From DASUPK01 sp963843085 (lineage in GTDB: Bacteria; Actinomycetota; Thermoleophilia; Solirubrobacterales; 70-9): 64,000 bases of DNA. Each line of letters opens with the position of its first letter. Position 1 is the first letter of the stretch. The stretch is taken from NCBI GenBank assembly GCA_963843085.1, contig CAWJJG010000010.1, positions 124,001 to 188,000 on the forward strand, read 5' to 3'. The notes beneath the pieces were generated by a model. It worked only from the letters and a program-made list of their open reading frames with translations, was not told the DNA's origin and made no database searches. A program made the translations under genes and the position numbers. This document shows, one piece after another, positions 47,750 to 59,858 of the stretch.

Positions 47750-47755
47750 TAGTCT
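47750..47755 (+). promoter_or_regulatory. Leaderless-type -10 TAGTCT
   Basis: TAGTCT, seven bases, then ATG at 47763. Confidence 0.5.
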
Positions 47756-47762
47756 TCCGCGC

Positions 47763-49661
47763 ATGTGCGGGATATGCGGTCTCGTCAGCCTCGACGGGGC
47801 CACGACCCCCGATCCCGCGGCTCTCGCCGCGATGAACGACACGCTGGTGCACCGCGGTCCCGACTCCGACGGTTCGGTGATCGACGGCCCGTGCGGCCTG
47901 GCGATGCGGCGTCTCTCGATCATTGACCTGGCCGGCGGCGATCAGCCGATCGCGAACGAGGACGGGCGGATCCAGGTGATCCAGAACGGCGAGATCTACA
48001 ACTACCGCGAGCTGATGGACTCGCTACGCGGGCGCGGGCACACCTTCACGACCCACAGCGACACCGAAGTGATGGTCCACCTCTACGAGGACGAGGGGCC
48101 TAGATTCGTCGAGCGGCTCCGCGGCATGTTCGCGCTGGCGATCTGGGACGCCCGCCAGGGCCGGCTCGTCCTCGCGCGGGACCGGTTCGGGATCAAGCCG
48201 CTCTACTACCGCGTCGCCGACGGGACGGTGTCGTTCGCGTCGGAGCTCAAGGCGCTCCTCCGGCAGCCGGGATTCTCGCGCGAGATCGACCCGGAGGCGC
48301 TGGAGGCCTTCCTGGCCTTCAACTCGATCCCCGCGCCCCTGACCATTTTCAGGGAGGCGCGCAAGCTGCCGCCGGGACATCTGCTGGTGGCCGAGAGGGG
48401 GGATGTGAGGATCGAGCGCTACGCGCGGCCCACGCCCGTCCCCGAGGACGAGGTCCGCACCGAGAGCGATGACGTCCTGGCCGAGGAGCTGCGCGAGCGG
48501 CTGCGGGACTCGGTCCGCGCCCATCTGGTCTCCGACGTGCCGGTCGGCGTCCTGCTCTCCGGCGGGGTGGACTCCGCCGCGCTGACCGCGATGGCGGCGG
48601 GAGAGAGCGGCTACCGCGTGAGCACGTTCTCGATCGGCTTCGAAGAGAGCTCGTTCGACGAGCTCGCCCAGGCGCGGCTCGTGGCGCGGCGCTACGGCAC
48701 CGACCACCACGAGCTCGTCCTGCGGCCCGATGCCGTCGACCTGCTGCCGCGGCTCGTGGAGGCCTTCGATGAGCCCTTCGGCGACTCCTCGGCGCTGCCG
48801 ACCTACCTCGTCTCCCAGCTCGCCTCCGACACGGTGAAGGTCGTCCTCTCCGGGGAGGGCGGCGACGAGCTCTTCGGCGGCTACTACACCTACGTCGCCG
48901 ACCGCCTCGCGCCGCGCGTGGGCCGCGCCGCGCCCCTTCTGCGCCCGCTGGTGGACCTGCTGCCGAGCTCCTCGGGAAAGGTGAGCTTCGACTACAAGGC
49001 CAAGCGCTTCATGCGGGGCGCGCACCTACCGCCGGTCGAGCGCCACCACGCCTGGAAGGAGATCTTCTCGCCCGAGGCCCAGGACGAGCTGCTCAGCGAG
49101 TCGCGGGTCTCAGACCCGCTCGATGCCTATCGCGCCCGCTACGCCGAGACCGAAGGCTCCCAGGAGCTCGCCCGCCTTCAGGATCTGGACCTCGGGATCT
49201 ACCTCGTCGACGACCTGCTGGTCAAGACCGACCGGGCGAGCATGGCTCACTCGCTCGAGGCGCGCGTGCCCTTCCTCGATCCCGTGGTCGCGGAGCTCGC
49301 TCTCGCGCTCGAGACCCGCCAGAAGGTGCGCGGCTTCTCGAAGAAACGGCTGCTCCGGCAGGCCGTCGAGCCGCTGCTCCCCAGGGAGATCATCCGCGGG
49401 CGCAAGCAGGGGTTCTCGATCCCGGTCGCGGCCTGGCTGCGGGGTGACCTCGAGCCGTTCGCCCGCGATGTCCTCTCGCCGGAGACCATCGAGCGTCAGG
49501 GCTATCTGCGCCCAGACGCGGTCACAAGGGTCCTTGACGATCACGTCTCGGGCAGGGAGGACCTGAGCCGGCAGATCTGGGGTCTCCTCAACTTCACCCT
49601 CTGGTACGACCGCTACGCACGCGAGCCGGCCGGCGCCGAGGCCGGGGGAGCCGTGTCGTAG
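47763..49661 (+). CDS. asnB: Asparagine synthase (glutamine-hydrolysing) type amidotransferase
   Basis: 632 residues. Class II glutaminase domain with nucleophile Cys2 (MCGICGLVSL), LVHRGPDSDG and IQNGEIYNYREL. The synthetase domain has the ATP loop LLSGGVDSAALTA and LSGEGGDELFGGYYTY, then DRASMAHSLEARVPFLD. Leaderless start by TAGTCT seven bases before. In polysaccharide clusters such proteins often amidate sugar acids, so both asparagine synthesis and glycan modification are possible. The next gene starts directly after the stop. Confidence 0.93.
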   Translation: MCGICGLVSLDGATTPDPAALAAMNDTLVHRGPDSDGSVIDGPCGLAMRRLSIIDLAGGDQPIANEDGRIQVIQNGEIYNYRELMDSLRGRGHTFTTHSDTEVMVHLYEDEGPRFVERLRGMFALAIWDARQGRLVLARDRFGIKPLYYRVADGTVSFASELKALLRQPGFSREIDPEALEAFLAFNSIPAPLTIFREARKLPPGHLLVAERGDVRIERYARPTPVPEDEVRTESDDVLAEELRERLRDSVRAHLVSDVPVGVLLSGGVDSAALTAMAAGESGYRVSTFSIGFEESSFDELAQARLVARRYGTDHHELVLRPDAVDLLPRLVEAFDEPFGDSSALPTYLVSQLASDTVKVVLSGEGGDELFGGYYTYVADRLAPRVGRAAPLLRPLVDLLPSSSGKVSFDYKAKRFMRGAHLPPVERHHAWKEIFSPEAQDELLSESRVSDPLDAYRARYAETEGSQELARLQDLDLGIYLVDDLLVKTDRASMAHSLEARVPFLDPVVAELALALETRQKVRGFSKKRLLRQAVEPLLPREIIRGRKQGFSIPVAAWLRGDLEPFARDVLSPETIERQGYLRPDAVTRVLDDHVSGREDLSRQIWGLLNFTLWYDRYAREPAGAEAGGAVS

Positions 49662-50942
49662 ATGCCCGACACGATCGACGCCCTCTTCGCCTTCATCTTC
49701 GCCGGGGCGACCGTGTGGACGCTGGTCCCCGCTACGGAGTCACTCTCGCGGCGGATCGGGGATCGCGCGATCGACTTCCCGAACGAGCGCAGCCTGCACG
49801 AGTACCCGACGCCGAAGCTGGGGGGCCTCGCCGTGCTGGTGGCGGTCCTGGTCGGTGGGTCGATCTTCCTTCCCTGGGACCACGAGACCCGCTCGATCCT
49901 CGCCGGAGCGATCGTGATCACCGCCGTCGGCGTGATCGATGACCTGGTCGATCTCCCGGCCGGCGTGAAGCTGCTCGGCCAGACGGCGGCCGCGATCATC
50001 CCGGTGGCCTCCGGGGTCACCGTTGACAGCTTCACCCTGCCGTTCCTCGGCAGGGTCGATCCGGGCTCGGTCCAGCTCTTCGATCCGCCGGGCATCGGCC
50101 CGATCGACCTCGGGCAGCTGCTGACCGTGGTCGGCATCGTCGCCGTCGCCAACGTGATCAACCTGATCGACGGCGTCGACGGCCTGGCCGCCGGCGTCTG
50201 CCTGATCTCGGCGGCCGCCCTGTCGGTGATCGCTCTCTCGCTGGATCGCAACGCCGCCGGCGTCCTCGCAGCGGTCACAGCCGGAGCGTCACTCGGCTTC
50301 CTGCGCCACGGCTTCCCGCCCGCATCGAGCTTCATGGGGGACACGGGCTCGAACCTGCTCGGCTACCTGATGGCGGTGGTGACCGTCCAGGGAGCGTTGA
50401 AGACGAATGCCGTGGTCGCCCTCTTCTTCCCGCTGGCGGTCCTCGCCGTGCCGATCCTCGACACGAGCTTCGTGATCGCCAAGCGGCTCAAGTACAACCG
50501 CCCGATCTACCGGGCCGACACGGAGCACTTCCACCACCGCATGGCGCGGATCGGATTCAGCCAGCGGCGGACGATCGCCTACCTCTACGGCTGGACCCTG
50601 GTCCTTGCGCTGGTCGCCCTCGCCCTGCGATTCGTTCCCTACAGCGACAACCACGGACACTTCGACGCCGTCTGGACCACCTTCATGGCGGTCTGCCTTG
50701 CCGGGGCTCTGGCGGCGAGCATCTACGTGATCCACGTCCTCGAGATCCTCAAGCTGCGCCGCGTGCGCTTGAGACAGCTCGTCGGCCTGCGCGGTCCGTC
50801 CGCGCAACCGGCGGAGTCCGAGGTCGACGAGGCGGTCCAGCACGAGCTCGACACGGGGACGTTCCAGGCCGTGGACCCTTCGACGGGCGAGATGACCGCC
50901 ATCGACCCCGACACCGGGGAGATCGAAGCCGTGGAGTCCTAG
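49662..50942 (+). CDS. WecA/MraY-family UDP-HexNAc polyprenyl-phosphate transferase
   Basis: 426 residues with about 10 membrane helices. Catalytic motifs: GVIDDLVDLPAGVKLLGQ (DD pair), NVINLIDGVDGLAAGV, SFMGDTGSNLLGYLM and the sugar-binding ADTEHFHHRMARIGFSQRR. It moves GlcNAc-1-phosphate or similar onto undecaprenyl phosphate to start teichoic acid or exopolysaccharide chains. The last 70 residues are a soluble acidic tail with a partly repeated DPSTGEMTAIDPDTGEIEA motif of unknown role. Same operon as asnB. Confidence 0.92.
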   Translation: MPDTIDALFAFIFAGATVWTLVPATESLSRRIGDRAIDFPNERSLHEYPTPKLGGLAVLVAVLVGGSIFLPWDHETRSILAGAIVITAVGVIDDLVDLPAGVKLLGQTAAAIIPVASGVTVDSFTLPFLGRVDPGSVQLFDPPGIGPIDLGQLLTVVGIVAVANVINLIDGVDGLAAGVCLISAAALSVIALSLDRNAAGVLAAVTAGASLGFLRHGFPPASSFMGDTGSNLLGYLMAVVTVQGALKTNAVVALFFPLAVLAVPILDTSFVIAKRLKYNRPIYRADTEHFHHRMARIGFSQRRTIAYLYGWTLVLALVALALRFVPYSDNHGHFDAVWTTFMAVCLAGALAASIYVIHVLEILKLRRVRLRQLVGLRGPSAQPAESEVDEAVQHELDTGTFQAVDPSTGEMTAIDPDTGEIEAVES

Positions 50943-50956
50943 CGCCCCCGGGGGCG
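50943..50956. terminator. GC palindrome after the WecA-like gene
   Basis: CGCCCCCGGGGGCG, a perfect 14-base palindrome right after the stop codon. A possible terminator, without a T-run. Confidence 0.4.
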
Positions 50957-50974
50957 GCGCCAGGGCGCAGACGC

Positions 50975-50980
50975 TAGGAT
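50975..50980 (+). promoter_or_regulatory. Candidate -10 TAGGAT of the atp operon
   Basis: TAGGAT followed by a leader of about 120 bases in which CCCTCC pairs with GGAGGG and GCGGCC with GGCCGC, before the GTG at 51105. Confidence 0.35.
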
Positions 50981-51104
50981 TCGCCGCCCCTCCGGGCCAA
51001 GCCCTCGGAGGGCGTTGGTCGCGGCCGCGGGACTGTTGGCCGCCGCTGGTGGGGGGTAAGGACCCAGTGCTCTCGTTCGACATCGACAGATCAGATGAAT
51101 CACC

Positions 51105-51536
51105 GTGTCTACGCTCGCCCTAGACGGACCTAGCGCCGTCGGGACATCCCGCATGGCAAAGGTCCTTCGATATGCCGACCTCGTCCTGCTGGCGGTGGCG
51201 CTGCCGGTGTTCATCGCGGCCGGCCTGTCGATGACTGCGTACGCCGTGATCGCCGGGGCCTGGCTGGTTCTCTACGGGATCGAGATCGGCGCGAACCGCG
51301 CCATCGTCGGCGCGACAGCGCGCCGCAACCGCACGGCGGTGATGGGCTGGATTGGCGCGAGCGGGCTCGCCAGTGCGTGGGTCGTTGCCCTCGCGGTGCT
51401 CCTCGTCGGGCTAATCGACTCCAAGCACGCCGGCCTGCAGGCGGCGCTGCTGGCCCTGGTCCTGTTCACGGTGCACCTCGGGACGCGGGTCGCACTCAGG
51501 CTGATCTCGGAATCCGCCCAGGCGGAGGACGGCTGA
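51105..51536 (+). CDS. AtpI-like membrane protein at the head of the atp operon
   Basis: 143 residues, four hydrophobic helices (LVLLAVALPVFIAAGLSM, YAVIAGAWLVLYGIEIG, ASGLASAWVVALAVLLVGLI, ALLALVLFTVHLGTRVALRL). Position before atpB and membrane topology fit the poorly conserved AtpI/ATP synthase protein I, which assists c-ring assembly. Sequence similarity itself is weak. The stop overlaps the atpB start (TGATG). ATG 51153 is an alternative start. Confidence 0.6.
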   Translation: MSTLALDGPSAVGTSRMAKVLRYADLVLLAVALPVFIAAGLSMTAYAVIAGAWLVLYGIEIGANRAIVGATARRNRTAVMGWIGASGLASAWVVALAVLLVGLIDSKHAGLQAALLALVLFTVHLGTRVALRLISESAQAEDG

Positions 51537-52462
51537 TGGCCTGGCTCGGCCGCCTCTCCACGAAGCAGAAGTTCCTCCTCGGGCTCGGCCTCTATCTCGG
51601 GGTCACGATTGCGCTGCTGCTGGTCTTCGGCAATCACGGCAAGAACGACGAGTTCAAGCCCCAGGACGAGTTCAAGCTCCACGACTGGATCCCGATCCAC
51701 ATCGCGGGGATCAACTTCTCCATCAACCGGGCGGTCCTATACCTGCTGCTGGCCAGTGGCCTGACGATCTTCGTGATGGTCTCCATCGCGCGCCGCATGG
51801 AGATGAAGCCGAATCGCGTCCAGACGGCGGTCGAGGTCGCCTACGACATGACGAAGAACAACATCACCGGCGGCAACCTCTCCGGCTCCTACGCGGTCAA
51901 GTGGTTCCCCTTCGTCGCGACCCTCTTCTTCTTCATCGCCTTCTCCAACATCATCGGCTACCTGCCGCTGCCGACGAACAGTGCGGAGACGATCAACATC
52001 TTCGGCCTCGCGATCCCCTCGTTTGCGATCTACGCGGCGACGGCGAACATCTCGTTCTCGCTGTCCCTCACCCTCGTGGTCTGGATCAGCTACCACGTCG
52101 AGGGAATCAGGGCCAAGGGTGTCTTCAAGTACCTGGGCAGCTTCCTTCCGGCGGGCCTCGAGGACATGAACCCCATCGCCAAGGCCCTGATCTTCGGGAT
52201 CGAGTTGCTCTCCCATTTCATGCGGCTCGTCTCGCTCTCCGTTCGACTTTTCGCCAACATCCTCGCCGGGCACCTGCTGCTGCTGTTCATGGGAGGCGGG
52301 CTGGCCGTGCTGCTCGGCCTCTCGGCGCTCGGAGCTCTGACGTTCCCGCTCGCCTTCGTCTTCTTCATCTTGGAGGTGGGGCTGATCGCAACGCTTCAGG
52401 CGTTCATCTTCGCCACCCTCTCTTCCATCTACATCGGCGGCGCAGTCGCCGAGACGCATTAG
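51536..52462 (+). CDS. atpB: ATP synthase F0 subunit a
   Basis: 308 residues. The essential Arg is in SLSVRLFANILAGHLLLLFM. PFVATLFFFIAFSNIIGYLP and ISYHVEGIRAKGVFKYLGSF are typical. It forms the proton half-channels beside the c-ring. The ATG overlaps the upstream stop. The N-terminal GRLSTKQKFLLGLGLYLG helix is actinobacterial. Confidence 0.96.
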   Translation: MAWLGRLSTKQKFLLGLGLYLGVTIALLLVFGNHGKNDEFKPQDEFKLHDWIPIHIAGINFSINRAVLYLLLASGLTIFVMVSIARRMEMKPNRVQTAVEVAYDMTKNNITGGNLSGSYAVKWFPFVATLFFFIAFSNIIGYLPLPTNSAETINIFGLAIPSFAIYAATANISFSLSLTLVVWISYHVEGIRAKGVFKYLGSFLPAGLEDMNPIAKALIFGIELLSHFMRLVSLSVRLFANILAGHLLLLFMGGGLAVLLGLSALGALTFPLAFVFFILEVGLIATLQAFIFATLSSIYIGGAVAETH

Positions 52463-52474
52463 AAAGGAGCAGTT

Positions 52475-52747
52475 GTGATTGACCCACTGACCATCGCCGC
52501 GACGACTGACGTCGGCACGGGGATCACCGACGCCGGCAAGGCGATCGCGCTGGGCGTCGGCGCCGGGCTCGGCTCAATCGGAGCCGGTATCGGCATCGGC
52601 TTCATCTTCGGTAAGGAGATCGAGTCGGTCGCGCGCCAGCCCGAGATGAAGGACGACCTCCAGTCGATTCGCTGGCTGGGTTTCGCCCTCACCGAGGCCG
52701 TCGCCTTCTACACGTTCATCTTCGGTCTGATCGCCTTCTTCCTCTAG
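52475..52747 (+). CDS. atpE: ATP synthase F0 subunit c
   Basis: 90 residues, two helices. The ion-binding Glu is in LGFALTEAVAFYTFIFGLIA. The first helix LGSIGAGIGIGFIFGK lacks the Gln typical of sodium-binding rings, and Ala follows the Glu, so protons are the likely ion. GTG start with AAAGGAG upstream. Confidence 0.96.
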   Translation: MIDPLTIAATTDVGTGITDAGKAIALGVGAGLGSIGAGIGIGFIFGKEIESVARQPEMKDDLQSIRWLGFALTEAVAFYTFIFGLIAFFL

Positions 52748-52751
52748 GCCG

Positions 52752-53312
52752 TTGGAGCCGGCAACTCACATAGTCGCCTCGGGCGGCAGCTTCCTCGTCT
52801 CGCCGAACCTCGGCCTGATGATCTGGACGCTGCTCGTCTTCGGAATCACGATGTACGTGCTCTCGAAGCTCGCCTTCCCGCGGATCCAGGAGGCACTCGA
52901 CAAGCGCGCCAACGCGATCCGGGATTCGATCGAGCAGGCGGAGAAGACCCGCGAGGAGGCCGACGGCATCCTCAAGGAGTACCGCTCACGGCTGCGCGAG
53001 GCCCGCGAGCAGGCGGACGAGATCGTCGCGCGTGCGCGCAAGGCGGCCGAGTCCTCCAAGGCTCAGGGCGTCGAGGACGGGCGCGAGAAACGCGAGGAGC
53101 TGCTCGCCGCCGCGCGCCGCGACATCGACGCCGAGACGCGCCGCTCCCTGGAGCGGATCCGCAAGGAGGTCGCCGACCTCACGGTGCTGACGACGGAGAA
53201 GGTGACCCGCAAGTCGCTCACCGGCGACGACCAGAAGCGCCTGATCGACGAGGCCCTGGCCGAGGTCGATTTCTCATCGCTGAGCGGAAACGGCGAAGGG
53301 GCGCCCGCGTGA
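52752..53312 (+). CDS. atpF: ATP synthase F0 subunit b
   Basis: 186 residues. One N-terminal helix (LGLMIWTLLVFGITMYVLSK) is followed by a long charged coiled coil (RDSIEQAEKTREEADGILKE, REAREQADEIVARARKAAES), the peripheral stalk. TTG start four bases after atpE. Confidence 0.94.
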   Translation: MEPATHIVASGGSFLVSPNLGLMIWTLLVFGITMYVLSKLAFPRIQEALDKRANAIRDSIEQAEKTREEADGILKEYRSRLREAREQADEIVARARKAAESSKAQGVEDGREKREELLAAARRDIDAETRRSLERIRKEVADLTVLTTEKVTRKSLTGDDQKRLIDEALAEVDFSSLSGNGEGAPA

Positions 53313-53370
53313 CAGGGTTGCCAAGCCAGCTGCGTCGTGACCCCGCACGCCCGGACGCGGAGCGGAGGAC

Positions 53371-53925
53371 GTGCGGGTTGGTGATGGTCTAGTGGAGGAG
53401 ATCGCTCGCGTATATGCGGTCGCCCTCTTCGGGGTGGCCAAGGAGCGGGGCAAGCTCGACGCCATCCGCGAGCAGCTCGGCCAGTTCGCCGACGCCCTCG
53501 CGGACAACCAGGAGATGCAACTCTTCTTCTTCAGCCCCTACTTCTCCTCGACCGAGAAGGAGGAGGGGTTGGCGAAGGCGGTCTCGGGCGCCGATCCGGA
53601 GCTGGTCAACTTCCTCAACCTCCTGCTGGAGAAGCACCGGATGCCGGTGCTCTTCCGCATCCGACGCAACTTCGACTCGCTCTGGGCCAAGGAGAACAAG
53701 CGCCTGGGTGTCACCGTCACCAGCGCGGTGGAGCTGGACCCGGAGATCGCGAAGCGGATCGGCTCGGAGATCGAGGAGCAGACCGGCAACACGGTCGAGC
53801 TCGAGAGCAAGGTGGACCCCGACATCCTCGGCGGCCTGGTCGTGCAGGTGGGAAACATGGTCTTGGACACGAGCATCAGGAACAGGCTCGAGAAACTGAG
53901 AAAGAGCGTCGCCCAAGCGGCGTAG
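53371..53925 (+). CDS. atpH: ATP synthase F1 subunit delta
   Basis: 184 residues (177 if GTG 53392 is the start). It opens EEIARVYAVALFGVAKERGK and ends KVDPDILGGLVVQVGNMVLD followed by SIRNRLEKLRKSV, standard for delta/OSCP, which ties the peripheral stalk to the F1 head. The 58-base gap after atpF is the largest in the operon. Confidence 0.94.
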   Translation: MRVGDGLVEEIARVYAVALFGVAKERGKLDAIREQLGQFADALADNQEMQLFFFSPYFSSTEKEEGLAKAVSGADPELVNFLNLLLEKHRMPVLFRIRRNFDSLWAKENKRLGVTVTSAVELDPEIAKRIGSEIEEQTGNTVELESKVDPDILGGLVVQVGNMVLDTSIRNRLEKLRKSVAQAA

Positions 53926-53944
53926 GAAAGGAACGAAAGCCGCA

Positions 53945-55612
<1,668 letters not shown>

Positions 55613-55628
55613 TCCGCGTCACTGATTC

Positions 55629-56558
55629 ATGGCCACCCGCAAGGAAGTCAAGAACCGGATCTCGAGCGTGAAGAACGTTCAGAAGATCACCCGCGCCATG
55701 GAGATGGTCGCCGCGGCCCGGCTCCGCCGGGCGGAGCAGCGCATCGACGCTCTGCGGCCCTACGCGCGGGAGCTCCGCAAGATGACCCGCCAGGTCGCCG
55801 AGGCGGCCGGACAGGAGGCGCGGAACCTGCCGGTGCTGCAGCAGCGTGACGAGGAGAAGAACGTCGGCGTGCTGCTGATCACGGGCGACCGCGGCCTGGC
55901 CGGCTCGTTCAACTCCCAGATCATCCGCTCGGGCGTGCAGCTCCAGCGCGACCTCCGCGGCAGCGGCGCGCAGGCGCTGTTCTCGGTCGTGGGCCGTCGT
56001 GGCGCCTCGACGATGCGCTTTCGCGGCGAGGAGCTGCACGGCGAGTATGTCGGCTTCACCGACCGGCCCTCCTTCGCCAACGCGCGGGAAATCGCCGACA
56101 AGCTGGTGGCCGCATACGTGGACGAGGAGCTCGACCGGGTCGAGCTGATCTACAACAAGTACGTCTCGCCGCTGACGCAGTACGTCTGGCGGCAGACGCT
56201 GCTCCCGATCCAGCAGGCCGAGGTGCTCGGCGAGGGTGCGGCCGACGAGGCGGATGAAGAGGAGGAGGGCGACAGCGAGCTGGTCGAGGCGCACAAGAAG
56301 GCGCTCTGGGACTACGAGCCCGAGCCCGAGAAGCTGCTCGCCGAGCTGATCCCCGAGTACGCGCAGCTCTCGGTCTACCGGGCGCTGCTCGAGTCCACTG
56401 CTTCGGAGCACGGGTCGCGGATGACCGCCATGCGGAACGCCGCGGAGAACGCGAAGGACGTGATCAGTGACCTCACCCTGGAGATGAACCGCGTGCGGCA
56501 GGCCGAGATCACCCAGGAGATCCTCGAGGTCGTGGCCGGCGCCGAGGGCGTCTCGTAA
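55629..56558 (+). CDS. atpG: ATP synthase F1 subunit gamma
   Basis: 309 residues. The two ends forming the central coiled coil are present: RISSVKNVQKITRAMEMVAA, and SRMTAMRNAAENAKDVISDL followed by NRVRQAEITQEILEVV. LLITGDRGLAGSFNSQI is conserved. An insertion of about 25 residues rich in Glu and Asp (GEGAADEADEEEEGDSEL) lies near residue 205, making the protein slightly longer than usual. Confidence 0.95.
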   Translation: MATRKEVKNRISSVKNVQKITRAMEMVAAARLRRAEQRIDALRPYARELRKMTRQVAEAAGQEARNLPVLQQRDEEKNVGVLLITGDRGLAGSFNSQIIRSGVQLQRDLRGSGAQALFSVVGRRGASTMRFRGEELHGEYVGFTDRPSFANAREIADKLVAAYVDEELDRVELIYNKYVSPLTQYVWRQTLLPIQQAEVLGEGAADEADEEEEGDSELVEAHKKALWDYEPEPEKLLAELIPEYAQLSVYRALLESTASEHGSRMTAMRNAAENAKDVISDLTLEMNRVRQAEITQEILEVVAGAEGVS

Positions 56559-56585
56559 CAAACTTGGAAGGAACGAAGGAGACGA

Positions 56586-58105
<1,520 letters not shown>

Positions 58106-58106
<1 letters not shown>

Positions 58107-58519
58107 TGGCCGATCACCACGTCAACGTCAGGGTCCTCACCCCGGAGGGGCAGGTCTTCGACGGGGAGGTCGAGCAGCTCTCGACCCGAACGGCCGTCGG
58201 CGAGATCGGGATCCTGGCGAACCACGTCCCGGTGCTGGCGCGGCTGCGCCCGACGGAGCTTCGCCTCCACATGCCCGGGGGCGACGTCCAGCGCTGGGCG
58301 CAGGCCGAGGGCTGGCTGCAGGTGTTCGCCAACCGGGCGACGGTCCTGGTGGGCGAGGCGGTGCCGCCGGATCAGCTCGACGAGGGCGAGCTTCGCAGCC
58401 GGATCGAGGATGCCGACGCTCGCCTGAACGAGTCCGAGGAGGGCTCGGGCGCCTGGACCCAGGCGCAGAAGGACAAGGAGCGCGCCGAGGCGTTCCTCGG
58501 GGTTTCCGGCTCGAGCTGA
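58106..58519 (+). CDS. atpC: ATP synthase F1 subunit epsilon
   Basis: 137 residues. The N-terminal beta-sandwich is VRVLTPEGQVFDGEVEQLST and GEIGILANHVPVLARLRPTE. The C-terminal helical pair (ADARLNESEEGSGAWTQAQK) can inhibit hydrolysis. GTG start within the atpD stop (TAGTG). Last gene of the operon. Confidence 0.95.
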
Positions 58520-58537
58520 CGAAGTCCTTCGCGGTGA

Positions 58538-58543
58538 TAGGTT
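58538..58543 (+). promoter_or_regulatory. Leaderless-type -10 TAGGTT
   Basis: TAGGTT, seven bases, then GTG at 58551. Confidence 0.45.
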
Positions 58544-58550
58544 CAGCGGT

Positions 58551-59807
58551 GTGAGGGCTGGCGTCCGAAGCGGGATCCTCGTCGTGGCGAGCTTTGTCGC
58601 GCTGGTCGTGCCGACCAGCGCGAGCGCGATCAACACGGTCACCTTCTCGCCGGCGGGGTCAATGGCTGTCCCGCGTGAGTACCCGGGCGCGGCGCGGCTG
58701 CCCGACGGCAGGGTCCTGGTCGTCGGCGGGGGCAACAACGCCGGCGCCGAGGCGAGCACCGAGATCTATGACCCTGCGACCGGCGCCTTCAGTCCCGGCC
58801 CGACGATGTTGCGAAAGCAGTACGGCCCCGCCACCGTGACGCTCGCCGATGGCCGGGTGCTCATCGCAGGAGGTGGGGTGGAGCCCAATGTGACCTTCGC
58901 CGAGATCTTCGATCCGAAGACGGGCACCTTCTCCCCGACCCCCGGCCTGATGACACAGGCGCGCTACGACGCGACCGGCGCTCTCCTGCCCGACGGCCGT
59001 GTGCTGATCGCCGGCGGCTACCACATGGGTCAGCTCAATACGGCATAGATCTTCAACCCGGCGACCGGACAGTTCACCCCGGCCGGGACCATGACCGACT
59101 ATCGCGATGGCGCCGCTGTCGTCGCGTTGCCAGGCGGCCGTGTGCTGATCGCCGGCGGGTATAACGGAACAACCACCGTGAAGAGCGCGGAGGTATTCGA
59201 TGTGGCGACGGGCAAGTTCACCGCCGTGGGATCGATGGGAACGCCGCGCTACGGACCCGCGGGTGCCGCCCTCCCCGGCGGACGGGTGATGATCGCCGGC
59301 GGGTATGACGACACCGATGAGACGACCAGCGCTGAGATATTCAACCCGGCAACCAATACCTTCAGCTCCACCGGCATAGGCCCGCTTGTCGAGCCGCGCG
59401 AGGAGGCGGCCGCGGCCACCCTCGCGGATGGGCGTGTCCTCGTGGTCGGCGGGTATGACTCGGGCCTCACGCCGCCCCATTTGAAGACCGCCGAGCTCCT
59501 CAGCGTCCCGTCCAACTCCTTCAAGGCGAAGCTCAAGGGCCGGAAGGTGACCTTCAAGGTGAACAACGAGGGCACCGGCGAGGCGACGGACACGAGCACC
59601 AAGCTCGCCACCACCGCCAAGAAGAAGAAGCGCAGGCTCGTCAAGACCACGACGAAGAAGGGTGGCCCCGGGAAGATCAAGATCAAGGTGAAGCTGACCA
59701 AGCGGGGTGCCGCCAGGCTCGCCCAGAAGGGCAAGCTCAAGATCAAGGTCGCCTACATCCCCGACGGCGGCCTGGCGAAGACCAGGAAGCTCACTCTGCA
59801 CGGCTAG
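58551..59807 (+). pseudogene. Exported Kelch-type propeller interrupted by an in-frame amber codon
   Basis: A signal peptide (ILVVASFVALVVPTSASA) is followed by Kelch repeats such as AARLPDGRVLVVGGGNNAGA, TEIYDPATGAFSPGPTM and GALLPDGRVLIAGGYHMG. A TAG at 59046-59048 sits where repeats have Glu (TAEIFNP; here TA-stop-IFNPATG). The frame then continues uninterrupted with three more repeats and a Lys-rich C-terminal domain (KAKLKGRKVTFKVNN, KKKKRRLVKTTTKKGG). GAG to TAG is a single change. Either a fresh nonsense mutation, a read-through gene or a sequencing error. The intact form would be 418 residues. Confidence 0.8.
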
Positions 59808-59858
59808 CGGCGCCGCGGGCGGGTCCCGGCCCCTCTGCACCTACGATGCGCGGTTCGG

